A stretch of DNA of 23,150 nt from Bacillus pseudomycoides DSM 12442 (GCF_000161455.1 NZ_CM000745.1:5741101-5764250), one strand, 5' to 3'. Positions 6,901 through 14,413 are shown, counted from the first letter of the stretch. The notes: a model not told the origin generated them from the sequence alone. Numbers and translations: made by a program.

Positions 6901-7566
6901 ATGAAGGATATAGTAAAAAAACATTTAGTTATAGCGCCACACCATGACGATGAAGTCATTGGCTGTGGTGGAACAATTGCTCAAGCTATTAGTAAGGGTG
7001 AACATATAAAAGTAATAATAATTACAAAAGGAGATTTATCTGGAGGTGTAGGGGATTTAAATGAAATTGTTTCAAATAGAGAGAACGAGTGTATAAAAGC
7101 TTGTAATACATTAGGGATAGAAAAAGAAAATGTCAAATTTTTAAAGAAACCAGACAGATCACTTGTGTATTCTTTAGATTTTGTGGAAGAAATTATTCAC
7201 GAAATCTCTCTATATAAGCCTAATTTTATTTATTTCCCCCATGATATGGAAAGTGATAGGGATCATCGAATAGTAAATGAAGTTGTATCAGAAGCAATAT
7301 TCCTGTGTCAATCAGGGTTCTTAAAAGAGGATTGTGCTCCTTATATAAGGATGTGTTTACAGTATGAAGTATGGACTCCCATGAAAAACTATCAGGTTGT
7401 AAAAGATATTACCAGGTTTATTGAACTGAAAAAAGCATCAATTAAAAAATACGAATCACAACTTAAAACATTAAATTTGGTTGATGGAGTTTTGGGGTTA
7501 AATTCTTATAGAGGTATGCAGGCAGGAGTGCAATTTGCAGAAGTTTTTAGAGTGGTAAGTAAGTAG
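6901..7566 (+). CDS. PIG-L family de-N-acetylase
   Basis: This is a zinc-dependent deacetylase of the family that removes acetyl from N-acetylglucosamine units (PIG-L, MshB, BshB and antibiotic deacetylases). The signature A-P-H-H-D-D-E (12-18) supplies the first metal ligands and the general base. H-D-M-E-S-D-R-D-H (114-122) supplies the later histidine ligand. The 221-residue length is typical of the bacterial single-domain form. It starts at ATG with AAAGGTGATG upstream and follows the mini-ORF gap. Paired with the upstream GT2 gene it suggests that an N-acetylhexosamine is attached and then unmasked to a free amine. It could instead deacylate another amide. Confidence 0.88.
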   Translation: MKDIVKKHLVIAPHHDDEVIGCGGTIAQAISKGEHIKVIIITKGDLSGGVGDLNEIVSNRENECIKACNTLGIEKENVKFLKKPDRSLVYSLDFVEEIIHEISLYKPNFIYFPHDMESDRDHRIVNEVVSEAIFLCQSGFLKEDCAPYIRMCLQYEVWTPMKNYQVVKDITRFIELKKASIKKYESQLKTLNLVDGVLGLNSYRGMQAGVQFAEVFRVVSK

Positions 7567-7583
7567 TAAGAAGGAGAGAGAAG

Positions 7584-8582
7584 ATGGATATCATTGAAAT
7601 TGAAAATGTATCAAAAACTTTTGAAAGAGTAAAAATTGAAGAAGGATTAATAAACTCTTTCAAGAGTTTATTTAAAAGAGAAAAGGTCAAGGTTACTGCT
7701 TTAAGTGATGTGTCATTCAAAATAAAAGAAGGTAAAATAATAGGGCTTATTGGCGCGAATGGTGCTGGTAAGTCTACCTTAATGAAAGCAATGGTTGGGT
7801 TAATTAAACCAACTTCCGGGAGAATTTTGGTAAATGGATTTAACCCCCATAATAAGAAGAAAGATTTTTTAAAGTCAATTGGCGTTGTTTTAGGCCAAAA
7901 AAATCAGTTATGGTGGGATCTTTCCCCTTACGAAACATTTTTATTACATAAAGAAATATATGAACTGTCTGATACAGAGTTTAGAAAGAATGTAGATGAA
8001 TTAGCTGAAAATCTTGGGGTATCAGAAATTCTTAAATCGCCAGTAAGGAATCTATCGTTAGGAGAGAGAATGAAATGTGAGTTAATTGCTTCAATCTTAC
8101 ACTCACCTAAGATATTATTTTTAGATGAACCGACTATTGGATTGGATTTTCTTGCTCAAAAGAATATTAGAAATTTTCTCAAGAATTATTGCAAAGAAAG
8201 AAATACAACAGTTATAATAACTAGCCATTATTTCCCAGATATATATGAGTTATGTGAAGAATTAATAATATTGAAGAATGGAGAAGTTGTTTTTAATAAC
8301 AATTTCAAAAAAATAAAAGAAGAAATTAAGAGTTATAAATATATATATCTTAGCTTTGAGAATGAAATAAATTCTCAAGATCTTAAGAAATATGGAGAAG
8401 TTAAAGAATCGGATAAATTTAGTGTAACAATAAAAATTCAAGATAAGCTAGTGAACGAGACCATATCTAGCATATTAAAAGAATTCAATGTTATTGACTA
8501 CAATTTGACTGAAATGTCATCACAAGACCTCATTGAAGATATTTATTCAATGGAATCGACTGGAGTGAAAATAACAGTATGA
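7584..8582 (+). CDS. ABC exporter ATPase (ABC-2 type, COG4586-like)
   Basis: This is the nucleotide-binding subunit of a three-gene exporter. Walker A is G-A-N-G-A-G-K-S-T (57-65), the ABC signature L-S-L-G-E (157-161), Walker B I-L-F-L-D-E-P (177-183) and the H-loop T-S-H-Y-F (213-217). The N-terminal insert between residues 14 and 38 (E-R-V-K-I-E-E-G and F-K-R-E-K-V-K-V) is typical of the ATPases that work with paired ABC-2 permeases of the COG4587/COG3694 type. About 100 C-terminal residues form an accessory domain. It overlaps the first permease gene by ATGA. It probably exports the product and may also give self-protection. Confidence 0.9.
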   Translation: MDIIEIENVSKTFERVKIEEGLINSFKSLFKREKVKVTALSDVSFKIKEGKIIGLIGANGAGKSTLMKAMVGLIKPTSGRILVNGFNPHNKKKDFLKSIGVVLGQKNQLWWDLSPYETFLLHKEIYELSDTEFRKNVDELAENLGVSEILKSPVRNLSLGERMKCELIASILHSPKILFLDEPTIGLDFLAQKNIRNFLKNYCKERNTTVIITSHYFPDIYELCEELIILKNGEVVFNNNFKKIKEEIKSYKYIYLSFENEINSQDLKKYGEVKESDKFSVTIKIQDKLVNETISSILKEFNVIDYNLTEMSSQDLIEDIYSMESTGVKITV

Positions 8583-9370
8583 AGAAGTATTTAAAACCAA
8601 TGATGCTTTCATTTCAAGCGGTTTTTCAGTATCGCATGAATGTTGTATTATATATGATTTTTGGTTTAATACCGCTTGTGGCTTTAATACTATTGTGGCA
8701 TTCTCTCTTTGAAACACAAAACAATATTCAAGGCTATACTCTTGAAATGATGATTACTTATGTAATAATTGCTAAGTTAATTGAACTTTTACTAATTCCT
8801 GAAATGCACTGGTCGATAAATGAGGAAATACAATCCGGTGAATTATCAAAATATCTTACAAAACCATTTTCATATTTTGGATATTGGTTTAGTCATAATT
8901 TAGGTAACAAAATTATTCAGGTACTGATGTCAGTGATACCGATAATACCGATAATATTCCTGAACAGGGATTATTTCCTTTTGCCTACTTTAAAATATAC
9001 TTTCCTGTTCATTCTTTCAATAGTAGGAGCATTAATACTATATTATATGATTTATTATTTGATATCACTCTTCTCATTTTACTTTGTAGAGATATCATCC
9101 TTTTTCTTTACTGTAGATATAGTATTAGAATTATTATCTGGATCGCTTATTCCGCTTGAATTTTTACCAGCCCCGTTAAATACAATAACTCAGTTTTTAC
9201 CTTTTTCATACTTGATTCACTTTCCGGTAAATGTATATTTAGGAAATTTAAGTGGCACTGAAATTGTAAATGGATTAATTTTACAAGTGATATGGTCTTT
9301 AGTTTTCTATGTCCTTATTAGAGTACTTTGGAAGAAGGGGTTAAATAAATATGAATCTGTTGGTGCATAA
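8579..9370 (+). CDS. ABC-2 type permease, subunit 1
   Basis: A membrane protein of 263 residues with about six hydrophobic segments, including V-L-Y-M-I-F-G-L-I-P-L-V-A-L-I-L-L near residues 22-38 and a cluster from ~115 to 195. It fits the COG4587-type ABC-2 permeases: an N-terminal cytosolic helix, a first membrane span, then G-E-L-S-K-Y-L-T-K-P, which corresponds to the G-x-L-x-x-x-L-x-K-P motif of this family. Start and stop are shared with its neighbours (ATGA overlap upstream, two bases downstream), so the three exporter genes are translated together. Confidence 0.85.
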   Translation: MKKYLKPMMLSFQAVFQYRMNVVLYMIFGLIPLVALILLWHSLFETQNNIQGYTLEMMITYVIIAKLIELLLIPEMHWSINEEIQSGELSKYLTKPFSYFGYWFSHNLGNKIIQVLMSVIPIIPIIFLNRDYFLLPTLKYTFLFILSIVGALILYYMIYYLISLFSFYFVEISSFFFTVDIVLELLSGSLIPLEFLPAPLNTITQFLPFSYLIHFPVNVYLGNLSGTEIVNGLILQVIWSLVFYVLIRVLWKKGLNKYESVGA

Positions 9371-9372
9371 AT

Positions 9373-10161
9373 ATGATTAGATATTTAAAAATGTTAAAAG
9401 CAATTCTTAAAATTAATTTAAGTAATATTATGATGTATAGAGTCAACTTTTTTTTAAATATATTAGATAGCGTTGTTTGGTTCATTGTTACATTAATATT
9501 TTTTAATAGTATATTTGATAGTTTTGGTAATATTAATGGTTGGAATACAAATGATATTTATTTGCTAATTGGAACAAGTGAGTTGATAAAATCTTTGATG
9601 TTTACTCTTTTTATTAATAATCTACCGTATATACCGAGTTTAGTTAACCAAGGAAGTTTAGATCATATATTGTTTAAACCTATCAATAGTCAGTTTCTAG
9701 TTTCATTAAGAAAGCTTGATTTAGGGAATTTAGGGAACTGTTTACCAGCCGTACTGTTAATTAGTTATGCATTATTACAAAAGGGAGAGAGTGTTAGTAT
9801 TGTAAATGGATTTTCTTTCTTGGGTCTATTGTTTTTAGGGATTTTACTCTCGTATTCTCTGTGGTTTATTTTAATGACTTTATCTATATGGTTAACCAAA
9901 GTTGAAGGTATGCATGAGTTATTTCTTGGTACTATGACATTACTTAGATACCCATCTTCCTTATATAAAGGAATAAGTCGATTTGTTTTTTTATTTGTTT
10001 TTCCTATTGTTATTGTTAGTAATATTCCAACTTATGCTTTAATTGGTCGATTAGAACTAAACGATGTATTCGTGTTAATGGGTTATTCTATTGGATTTTT
10101 TATTATTTCAATTTATTTTTGGAAGTTTGCCTTAAGATATTATAACAGTGCAAGTAGTTAA
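9373..10161 (+). CDS. ABC-2 type permease, subunit 2
   Basis: The second membrane subunit, 262 residues, is similar in layout to the preceding permease and fits the COG3694 type. It shows an early membrane span, Q-G-S-L-D-H-I-L-F-K-P (the G-x-L-D-x-x-L-x-K-P motif of the family) around residue 95, a hydrophobic middle and a hydrophobic C-terminus ending in I-S-I-Y-F-W-K-F-A-L-R-Y-Y-N-S-A. Two different permeases next to one ATPase indicate a heteromeric exporter. It is the last AT-rich gene before queC, which begins 12 bases later. Confidence 0.85.
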   Translation: MIRYLKMLKAILKINLSNIMMYRVNFFLNILDSVVWFIVTLIFFNSIFDSFGNINGWNTNDIYLLIGTSELIKSLMFTLFINNLPYIPSLVNQGSLDHILFKPINSQFLVSLRKLDLGNLGNCLPAVLLISYALLQKGESVSIVNGFSFLGLLFLGILLSYSLWFILMTLSIWLTKVEGMHELFLGTMTLLRYPSSLYKGISRFVFLFVFPIVIVSNIPTYALIGRLELNDVFVLMGYSIGFFIISIYFWKFALRYYNSASS

Positions 10162-10173
10162 GGGGAGAATAAA

Positions 10174-10839
10174 ATGTACTCTAATGATAAAGCAATAGTT
10201 GTTTTTAGTGGTGGGCAAGATAGCACAACATGTTTATTTTGGGCAATGCAACAGTTTGCGGAGGTGGAAGCTGTAACATTTAACTACAATCAACGTCATA
10301 AGTTAGAAATTGATTGTGCAGCGGAAATTGCGAACGAGCTTGGCATTAAACATACAGTGCTAGATATGAGCCTACTAAATCAGCTAGCTCCAAATGCGTT
10401 AACAAGAACAGATATGGAGATTACACACGAAGAATGTGAATTACCATCGACATTTGTAGATGGGCGAAATTTACTATTCTTATCATTTGCTGCTGTATTA
10501 GCAAAACAAGTTGGGGCACACCATATCGTAACAGGTGTATGTGAAACTGATTTTAGTGGTTATCCAGATTGCCGTGATGTATTTGTGAAATCGTTAAACG
10601 TTACATTAAATTTATCAATGGATTATCCGTTTGTCATTCATACACCACTTATGTGGATTGATAAAGCAGAGACATGGAAAATAGCAGATGAACTTGGAGC
10701 ATTCGAGTTTGTTAGAGAAAAAACTTTAACATGTTATAACGGAATCATTGGTAATGGTTGCGGTGAATGTCCAGCGTGCCAACTTCGTAAAGCAGGTTTA
10801 GATACGTATCTACAAGAACGCGAAGGAGGGAATGAATAA
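10174..10839 (+). CDS. queC: 7-cyano-7-deazaguanine (preQ0) synthase QueC
   Basis: QueC converts 7-carboxy-7-deazaguanine to preQ0 using ATP and ammonia. The PP-loop F-S-G-G-Q-D-S-T-T (11-19) binds ATP. Four cysteines in T-C-Y-N-G-I-I-G-N-G-C-G-E-C-P-A-C-Q form the zinc site near the C-terminus. The 221-residue length is standard. The sequence looks like the housekeeping QueC of the B. cereus group and is visibly richer in G+C than the genes before it, suggesting it was added to the cluster from a host-type que operon. GGGGAG precedes the ATG. No preQ1 riboswitch lies in front, because the gap to the permease gene is only 12 bases, so it is not under the usual feedback. Its stop overlaps the queD start by one base. 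Confidence 0.95.
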   Translation: MYSNDKAIVVFSGGQDSTTCLFWAMQQFAEVEAVTFNYNQRHKLEIDCAAEIANELGIKHTVLDMSLLNQLAPNALTRTDMEITHEECELPSTFVDGRNLLFLSFAAVLAKQVGAHHIVTGVCETDFSGYPDCRDVFVKSLNVTLNLSMDYPFVIHTPLMWIDKAETWKIADELGAFEFVREKTLTCYNGIIGNGCGECPACQLRKAGLDTYLQEREGGNE

Positions 10840-11330
10840 TGGAAAACTTTTTCGGATTTCGCATTGTAGAAAATTTGCAAAAAATGGACAAGGATATTCA
10901 GCGTGAGCAATTAAAATACCATAATAAAAGAGTAATGGTCAGCAAGGAATTTACATTTGATGCAGCACACCATTTACACTGTTATGAAGGGAAATGTAAA
11001 AATTTACATGGTCATACATACAAAGTTGTATTTGGTATTAGTGGATATGTAAATGACATTGGACTTGCAATTGACTTTGGAGATATAAAAGAAATTTGGA
11101 AAAACGAAATAGAGATTTATTTGGATCATCGCTATTTAAATGAAACATTACCAGTGATGAATACGACTGCGGAAAATATGGTCGTCTGGATTTATGAAAA
11201 GATGGCGGAAGCATTAACAAAAGGGAATCGAGCAGAAGAATATAAAGGAGCTCGTGTCGAATTCATACGGCTCTTTGAAACACCAACGAGTTATGCAGAA
11301 GTAAGACGGGAGTGGATACTCGATGAGTAA
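10839..11330 (+). CDS. queD: 6-carboxy-5,6,7,8-tetrahydropterin synthase QueD
   Basis: QueD turns 7,8-dihydroneopterin triphosphate into 6-carboxytetrahydropterin. Zinc ligands are in D-A-A-H-H-L-H (41-47) and L-H-G-H (56-59). The catalytic Cys53 sits in the C-x-x-x-H-G-H arrangement, and L-D-H-R-Y-L-N carries the conserved Asp/His. E-T-P-T-S-Y-A-E near the end is the pterin-binding glutamate region. The protein is 163 residues, with an extra ~30-residue N-terminus compared with minimal QueD. It overlaps queC by one base and queE by eight, so the three genes were probably inherited as one block. Confidence 0.95.
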   Translation: MENFFGFRIVENLQKMDKDIQREQLKYHNKRVMVSKEFTFDAAHHLHCYEGKCKNLHGHTYKVVFGISGYVNDIGLAIDFGDIKEIWKNEIEIYLDHRYLNETLPVMNTTAENMVVWIYEKMAEALTKGNRAEEYKGARVEFIRLFETPTSYAEVRREWILDE

Positions 11331-12039
11331 GATTCCTGTTTTGGAGATATTTGGTCCAACCATTCAAGGAGAAGGAATGGTTATCGGGCAAAAAACGATG
11401 TTCATTCGCACAGCAGGTTGTGATTATAGCTGTTCTTGGTGCGATTCAGCCTTTACATGGGATGGCTCAACAAAAGAACAAATTAGACAAATGGCGCCAG
11501 AAGAAATTTGGAATGAACTTGTTGGAATTGGTGGAGAAAATTTTTCTCACGTTACAATTTCAGGTGGGAATCCCGTTTTGCTGAAAAATATTCAGTTTCT
11601 TCTTACTGTATTAAAAGAGAATGGAATTCGTACAGCGATTGAGACGCAAGGGAGTAAGTGGCAAGAATGGTTACTTCAAATTGATGAAGTGACCATTTCG
11701 CCTAAACCACCAAGTTCGAAGATGAAAACAGATTTTACGATGCTAGATTCTGTTATTCATAAATTAGAAAGAAAAGATTTTAGTTTAAAAGTAGTCGTAT
11801 TTGAAGATTATGATTTTGAATATGCAGTAAAGGTGCACAAGCGATATCCGCAAGTACCATTTTTCTTACAAGTTGGGAACGATGATACGAAAACGGTGGA
11901 TGATGCAGCGCTTATTAAAAACTTATTACAGAAATATGAGCGGTTGATTGAAAAAGCTGTACAGTGTAAAGAAATGAATGATGCGAAAGTATTACCTCAA
12001 CTTCATGCTTTAGTATGGGGAAATAAACGAGGCGTATAA
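11323..12039 (+). CDS. queE: 7-carboxy-7-deazaguanine synthase QueE (radical SAM)
   Basis: QueE is the radical SAM enzyme that contracts 6-carboxytetrahydropterin to 7-carboxy-7-deazaguanine. The cluster-binding cysteines are C33, C37 and C40 in A-G-C-D-Y-S-C-S-W-C-D. The preceding G-P-T-I-Q-G-E-G is the family's N-terminal hallmark, and S-G-G-N-P is the SAM-binding turn. At 238 residues it is complete. The ATG at 11323 lies inside the end of queD. In host que operons queF commonly follows; here folE follows instead after 43 bases. Confidence 0.95.
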   Translation: MSKIPVLEIFGPTIQGEGMVIGQKTMFIRTAGCDYSCSWCDSAFTWDGSTKEQIRQMAPEEIWNELVGIGGENFSHVTISGGNPVLLKNIQFLLTVLKENGIRTAIETQGSKWQEWLLQIDEVTISPKPPSSKMKTDFTMLDSVIHKLERKDFSLKVVVFEDYDFEYAVKVHKRYPQVPFFLQVGNDDTKTVDDAALIKNLLQKYERLIEKAVQCKEMNDAKVLPQLHALVWGNKRGV

Positions 12040-12082
12040 ATAAGAGCATTTTATGAATAAATTAATAAGGTGGAAATAATAT

Positions 12083-12670
12083 ATGAGCTTAAAAACAATC
12101 CAAAGTGTAGAAATAGATACTGACAAAATTGAAGTAGCAGTAAAAATGATTCTTGAAGCAATTGGAGAAGATATTAATAGGGAAGGTATTTTGGAAACCC
12201 CAAAGCGAGTAGCAAAAATGTATAAGGAAGTTTTTCAAGGTTTAGGTCAAAACCCTTCTGAACATTTGTTAAAAATATTTAATGAAAATCATGAAGAATT
12301 GGTATTAGTTAAAGATATTCCGTTCTATTCTATGTGTGAACATCATTTGGTACCTTTTTTTGGAAGGGCCCACATAGGTTATATTCCTAATAATGGAAAA
12401 GTAACTGGGTTAAGCAAATTAGCTAGAGCTTTAGAAACCATATGTAAAAGACCACAGTTGCAGGAAAGAATAACCAATGAATTAGCAAATGTTATTTTTG
12501 AAACTTTAGAGCCAAAAGGAGTAATTGTTGTAATTGAAGCTGAGCATATGTGTATGACAATGAGAGGTGTGAAAAAACCTGGTTCAATGACTATAACTTC
12601 GTCATATAAAGGAATATTTAAAGATAATAATACACTTCGAAGTGAAACTTTAAATTTGATAGAGGGATAG
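12083..12670 (+). CDS. folE: GTP cyclohydrolase I FolE
   Basis: FolE opens GTP to 7,8-dihydroneopterin triphosphate, the first step towards both folate and preQ0. The 195-residue protein has zinc ligands C85 and H88 in M-C-E-H-H-L-V-P-F-F-G and C157 in E-H-M-C-M-T-M-R-G. G-L-S-K-L-A-R (109-115) is the family substrate-binding string. Its base composition is AT-rich like the tailoring genes and unlike queC-queE, so it probably belongs to the original cluster. AAGGTGG precedes the ATG. As a second folE beside the expected housekeeping copy, it would supply extra precursor for the dedicated preQ0 route. It is the last gene of the cluster; no clear terminator follows before the IS relics. Confidence 0.95.
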   Translation: MSLKTIQSVEIDTDKIEVAVKMILEAIGEDINREGILETPKRVAKMYKEVFQGLGQNPSEHLLKIFNENHEELVLVKDIPFYSMCEHHLVPFFGRAHIGYIPNNGKVTGLSKLARALETICKRPQLQERITNELANVIFETLEPKGVIVVIEAEHMCMTMRGVKKPGSMTITSSYKGIFKDNNTLRSETLNLIEG

Positions 12671-12683
12671 AATTACATCGTTA

Positions 12684-12735
12684 TTATGCTAAAAAAGAAA
12701 TTCTCTTGAAATGAAAAAAGACGTTATTCTTTCTT
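12684..12735 (+). repeat. Decayed IS4/IS231-type end, copy 3
   Basis: TATGCTAAAAAAGAAATTCT is followed by CTTGAAATGAAAAAAGACGT and TATTCTTTCT. The last part is the same as copy 5 at 22301-22327. Only the left arm of the hairpin seen in copy 5 is kept. Confidence 0.4.
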
Positions 12736-12764
12736 ATCTAATTAAAGAGGAATATGATATCAAA

Positions 12765-13052
12765 GGGTTTTGGTGCAAATATATAACGGAAAATGAAAGG
12801 GAGGGTAAATTCCTAACGGAATCATCCTTTATCCAGCTAATCCAAATAATTGATTGATAAAGATATTCTGATTTTGAACAGACTGGTCCCGTAAAATAAG
12901 TTTCTGTTTTTTATCATATGTATCGCTTCAATACCAGAAATCGTGGATTTAGCTGTGTAAAAAGATTTAAATCCTAACATAGGTTGAATCATAGGGTTCT
13001 TGCTGTAGATCGAAAAGTAATTATGTATATATGGGGTACGGAAACGATTCTG
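12765..13052 (-). mobile_element. IS6-family remnant, minus orientation
   Basis: It begins with GGGTTTTGGTGCAAAT (12765-12780), a terminal inverted repeat matching the one at 1156-1170 in inverse orientation. The minus strand encodes M-L-G-F-K-S-F-Y-T-A-K-S-T-I-S-G-I-E-A-I, the C-terminal motif of IS240-like transposases, then degenerates. The 5' half is missing and the next relic starts directly at 13053. It marks the right border of the 1549-12670 cluster. Confidence 0.7.
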
Positions 13053-13366
13053 GGGGTTCTGGTGCAAATACTTAGGAAAGATATAAAGAGGCGAAAAGTT
13101 TCCTAGTGGAATCTAGTCTTAAGCAGCAATTCCAAATAGTTGATGGATGAACTTCACTTGATTTTGGACAGACTTGTCCAGTAAAACAAGTTGCCCCATA
13201 GGTACCATCTTACTGTTTGCAAAATAATATTATGATGATAATGCTTCCACTTGAATAAATTTCGCTTTTCCATACTGATCACGCACCTTTTTAGAGTAAT
13301 AGTATCAGTATGCCCAAGATTTAGAGATTACTTGCAATTATCTTGAAGTTTTCGCACCAGAACCCA
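13053..13366 (-). mobile_element. Internally deleted IS6 element with both ends (MITE-like), minus orientation
   Basis: Terminal repeats GGGTTCTGGTGCAAAT (13054-13069) and CGCACCAGAACCC (13354-13366) frame about 314 bases. Read on the minus strand, the 5' end holds the region upstream of tnpA and its start (matching the copy at 17753 closely, including G-T-G-A-T-C-A-G-T-A-T-G-G-A-A-A). The 3' end holds the last tnpA codons (F-I-H-Q-L-F-G type). The middle is deleted, so it could move only with a transposase supplied in trans. Confidence 0.65.
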
Positions 13367-13503
13367 AAATGATTGAAATCACAAAAAATGTTTATTTTAG
13401 AGTGCCTTCCTATGCTCATCAAACTAAGTTTATATAAACTTTGACTTCAAATAAAATTTTTAGATTTTTAAAGATCTATTGTAGGTTTTATAAGTTAAAA
13501 AAC

Positions 13504-13539
13504 AAAAAGAACTTGTAGGAATCACTACAAGTTCTTTTT
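13504..13539 (+). terminator. Orphan intrinsic terminator
   Basis: AAAAAGAACTTGTAG (13504-13518), loop GAATCA, CTACAAGTTCTTTTT (13525-13539): a perfect 15-bp stem with a T-run. No gene ends just upstream. The A/T-run symmetry means it could work on either strand. Confidence 0.75.
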
Positions 13540-13978
13540 AAGGTAAGGTGACAAAAAGGGTAACACAAACTATCTTAACAGGCATATTAGAAAAACATAG
13601 GGATGTTTCTTGATAGGTTTATTATATAACAAATATTAACATTTAAAGATTTTAATTTTGAAAATTTTGTGAATTACGAAAACAAAATCGTTTATTACTC
13701 TTGTATCAACCAAAAAATCCCATTTGTTTATTTCGTGTAAAACACTTTAAATCAATGTCGATATCATAATAAATTAGTAAAAATATAGATATAGGTAAAT
13801 AGAGAAGAATGAGGCATTCATTACTTAATGACCTATATTTATATTTGGGATTAATTAACTATAATAAAATGAAACTCATGTTATTATTACATATAATTCA
13901 TGAACATATTGAGAGTGCTATGATTCTAGCTGTGTATTTTGAGAAGAAGTAAATTTGTATATTTTTCACAAGAAAGCA
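13540..13978. other. Gene-free AT-rich stretch
   Basis: I see no reading frame with a ribosome binding site, no repeat shared with the rest of the window and no RNA gene. It separates an orphan terminator from the terminator of the minus-strand peptide gene. Confidence 0.5.
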
Positions 13979-13980
13979 TA

Positions 13981-14018
13981 AAAAAGACTTAGTCCTTGTG
14001 AGGAAAATAAGCCTTTTT
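13981..14018 (-). terminator. Terminator of the 26-residue peptide gene
   Basis: On the minus strand AAAAAGGCTTA (14018-14008) pairs with TAAGTCTTTTT (13991-13981) with one mismatch, and the T-run continues. Inside the loop a further CCT/AGG pairing is possible. It lies about 95 bases after the minus-strand peptide stop codon. Confidence 0.6.
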
Positions 14019-14033
14019 ACTATTTAGACTCAC

Positions 14034-14080
14034 ACAAATGATCTGTGCATCAATTTAGCTTTGATAAACAGATCATTTGT
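14034..14080 (-). promoter_or_regulatory. Long perfect hairpin in the 3' region of the peptide gene
   Basis: ACAAATGATCTGT (14034-14046) and ACAGATCATTTGT (14068-14080) form a perfect 13-bp stem. An inner ATCAA/TTGAT pairing extends it. No T-run follows on either strand, so it looks like a structured mRNA element, for example in a 3' untranslated region, rather than a terminator. Confidence 0.5.
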
Positions 14081-14111
14081 AAGATAATAATTCATTGTAA
14101 AGAAGTAAAGA

Positions 14112-14192
14112 TTACATGAATGCTTTTAATAGAGTTGTTACTAACGGAATTACTCCACCTAAAAATGATAAAACTGCAATTGCGATTGCCAT
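14112..14192 (-). CDS. 26-residue hydrophobic peptide
   Basis: On the minus strand, GAGGAGGA lies a few bases before an ATG (14192) that opens 26 codons: MAIAIAVLSFLGGVIPLVTT, then L-L-K-A-F-M and stop. The peptide is almost entirely aliphatic with a single lysine (residue 23) and could span or insert into the membrane. It has its own sigma-A promoter (14242-14270), a structured 3' region and a terminator, so it is a complete small gene. Candidate roles are a leaderless bacteriocin-like or PSM-like peptide, or the toxin of a type I toxin-antitoxin pair. I recognise no specific family and see no partner gene. Confidence 0.7.
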   Translation of the reverse strand: MAIAIAVLSFLGGVIPLVTTLLKAFM

Positions 14193-14241
14193 AATAATTC
14201 CTCCTCTTTAAATTTCTGAATATTAAGAATTATATAAATTC

Positions 14242-14270
14242 ATTATATTACAGATTTAAGAATATGACAA
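14242..14270 (-). promoter_or_regulatory. Sigma-A promoter of the 26-residue peptide gene
   Basis: On the minus strand TTGTCA (14270-14265), a 17-base spacer, and a consensus TATAAT (14247-14242). The start codon is 49 bases beyond the -10 box, leaving a short leader with the ribosome binding site. Confidence 0.8.
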
Positions 14271-14344
14271 TATCTTTTTTTATTCTCTCTAAGATTTCGA
14301 AATACACCCATAACAACATTTTTTACGCCACATTTATTCATGAC

Positions 14345-14413
14345 AATTAAGTTCACTTTTTTCGTTTTGGGGTGGATTTGTTTTCTTAAGTTGATGGATG
14401 TGGGGTGGTACCC
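14345..14413 (-). repeat. Decayed IS4/IS231-type end, copy 6 (inverted)
   Basis: Read on the minus strand this is GGGGTACCACCCC, then CATCCATCAACTTAAGAAAA and CACCCCAAAACGAAAAAAGT. It matches copy 4 at 22175-22240, which has CCCATCAACTTAAGAAT and CCCCAAAATGAAAAA. It abuts the 5' end of the next reading frame and seems to have cut it. Confidence 0.5.

Noticed and set aside
1549..10161. Classical microcin C system
   Set aside because: No ThiF/MccB-like adenylating enzyme and no MccE/MccF-like immunity gene is seen, and the peptide does not end in Asn. Only the layout is similar.
10162..10173. preQ1 riboswitch before queC
   Set aside because: Only 12 bases separate the permease stop from the queC start, which is too short for any preQ1 riboswitch.
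10174..12670. Dpd-type DNA modification or phage-defence system based on 7-deazaguanine
   Set aside because: No DpdA-like transglycosylase, helicase or nuclease genes are present. The partners are small-molecule tailoring enzymes and an exporter.
12837..13067. Minus-strand 76-residue protein
   Set aside because: It is the out-of-context reading of an IS6 transposase remnant beginning inside the terminal repeat of the neighbouring relic. It is not a gene of its own.
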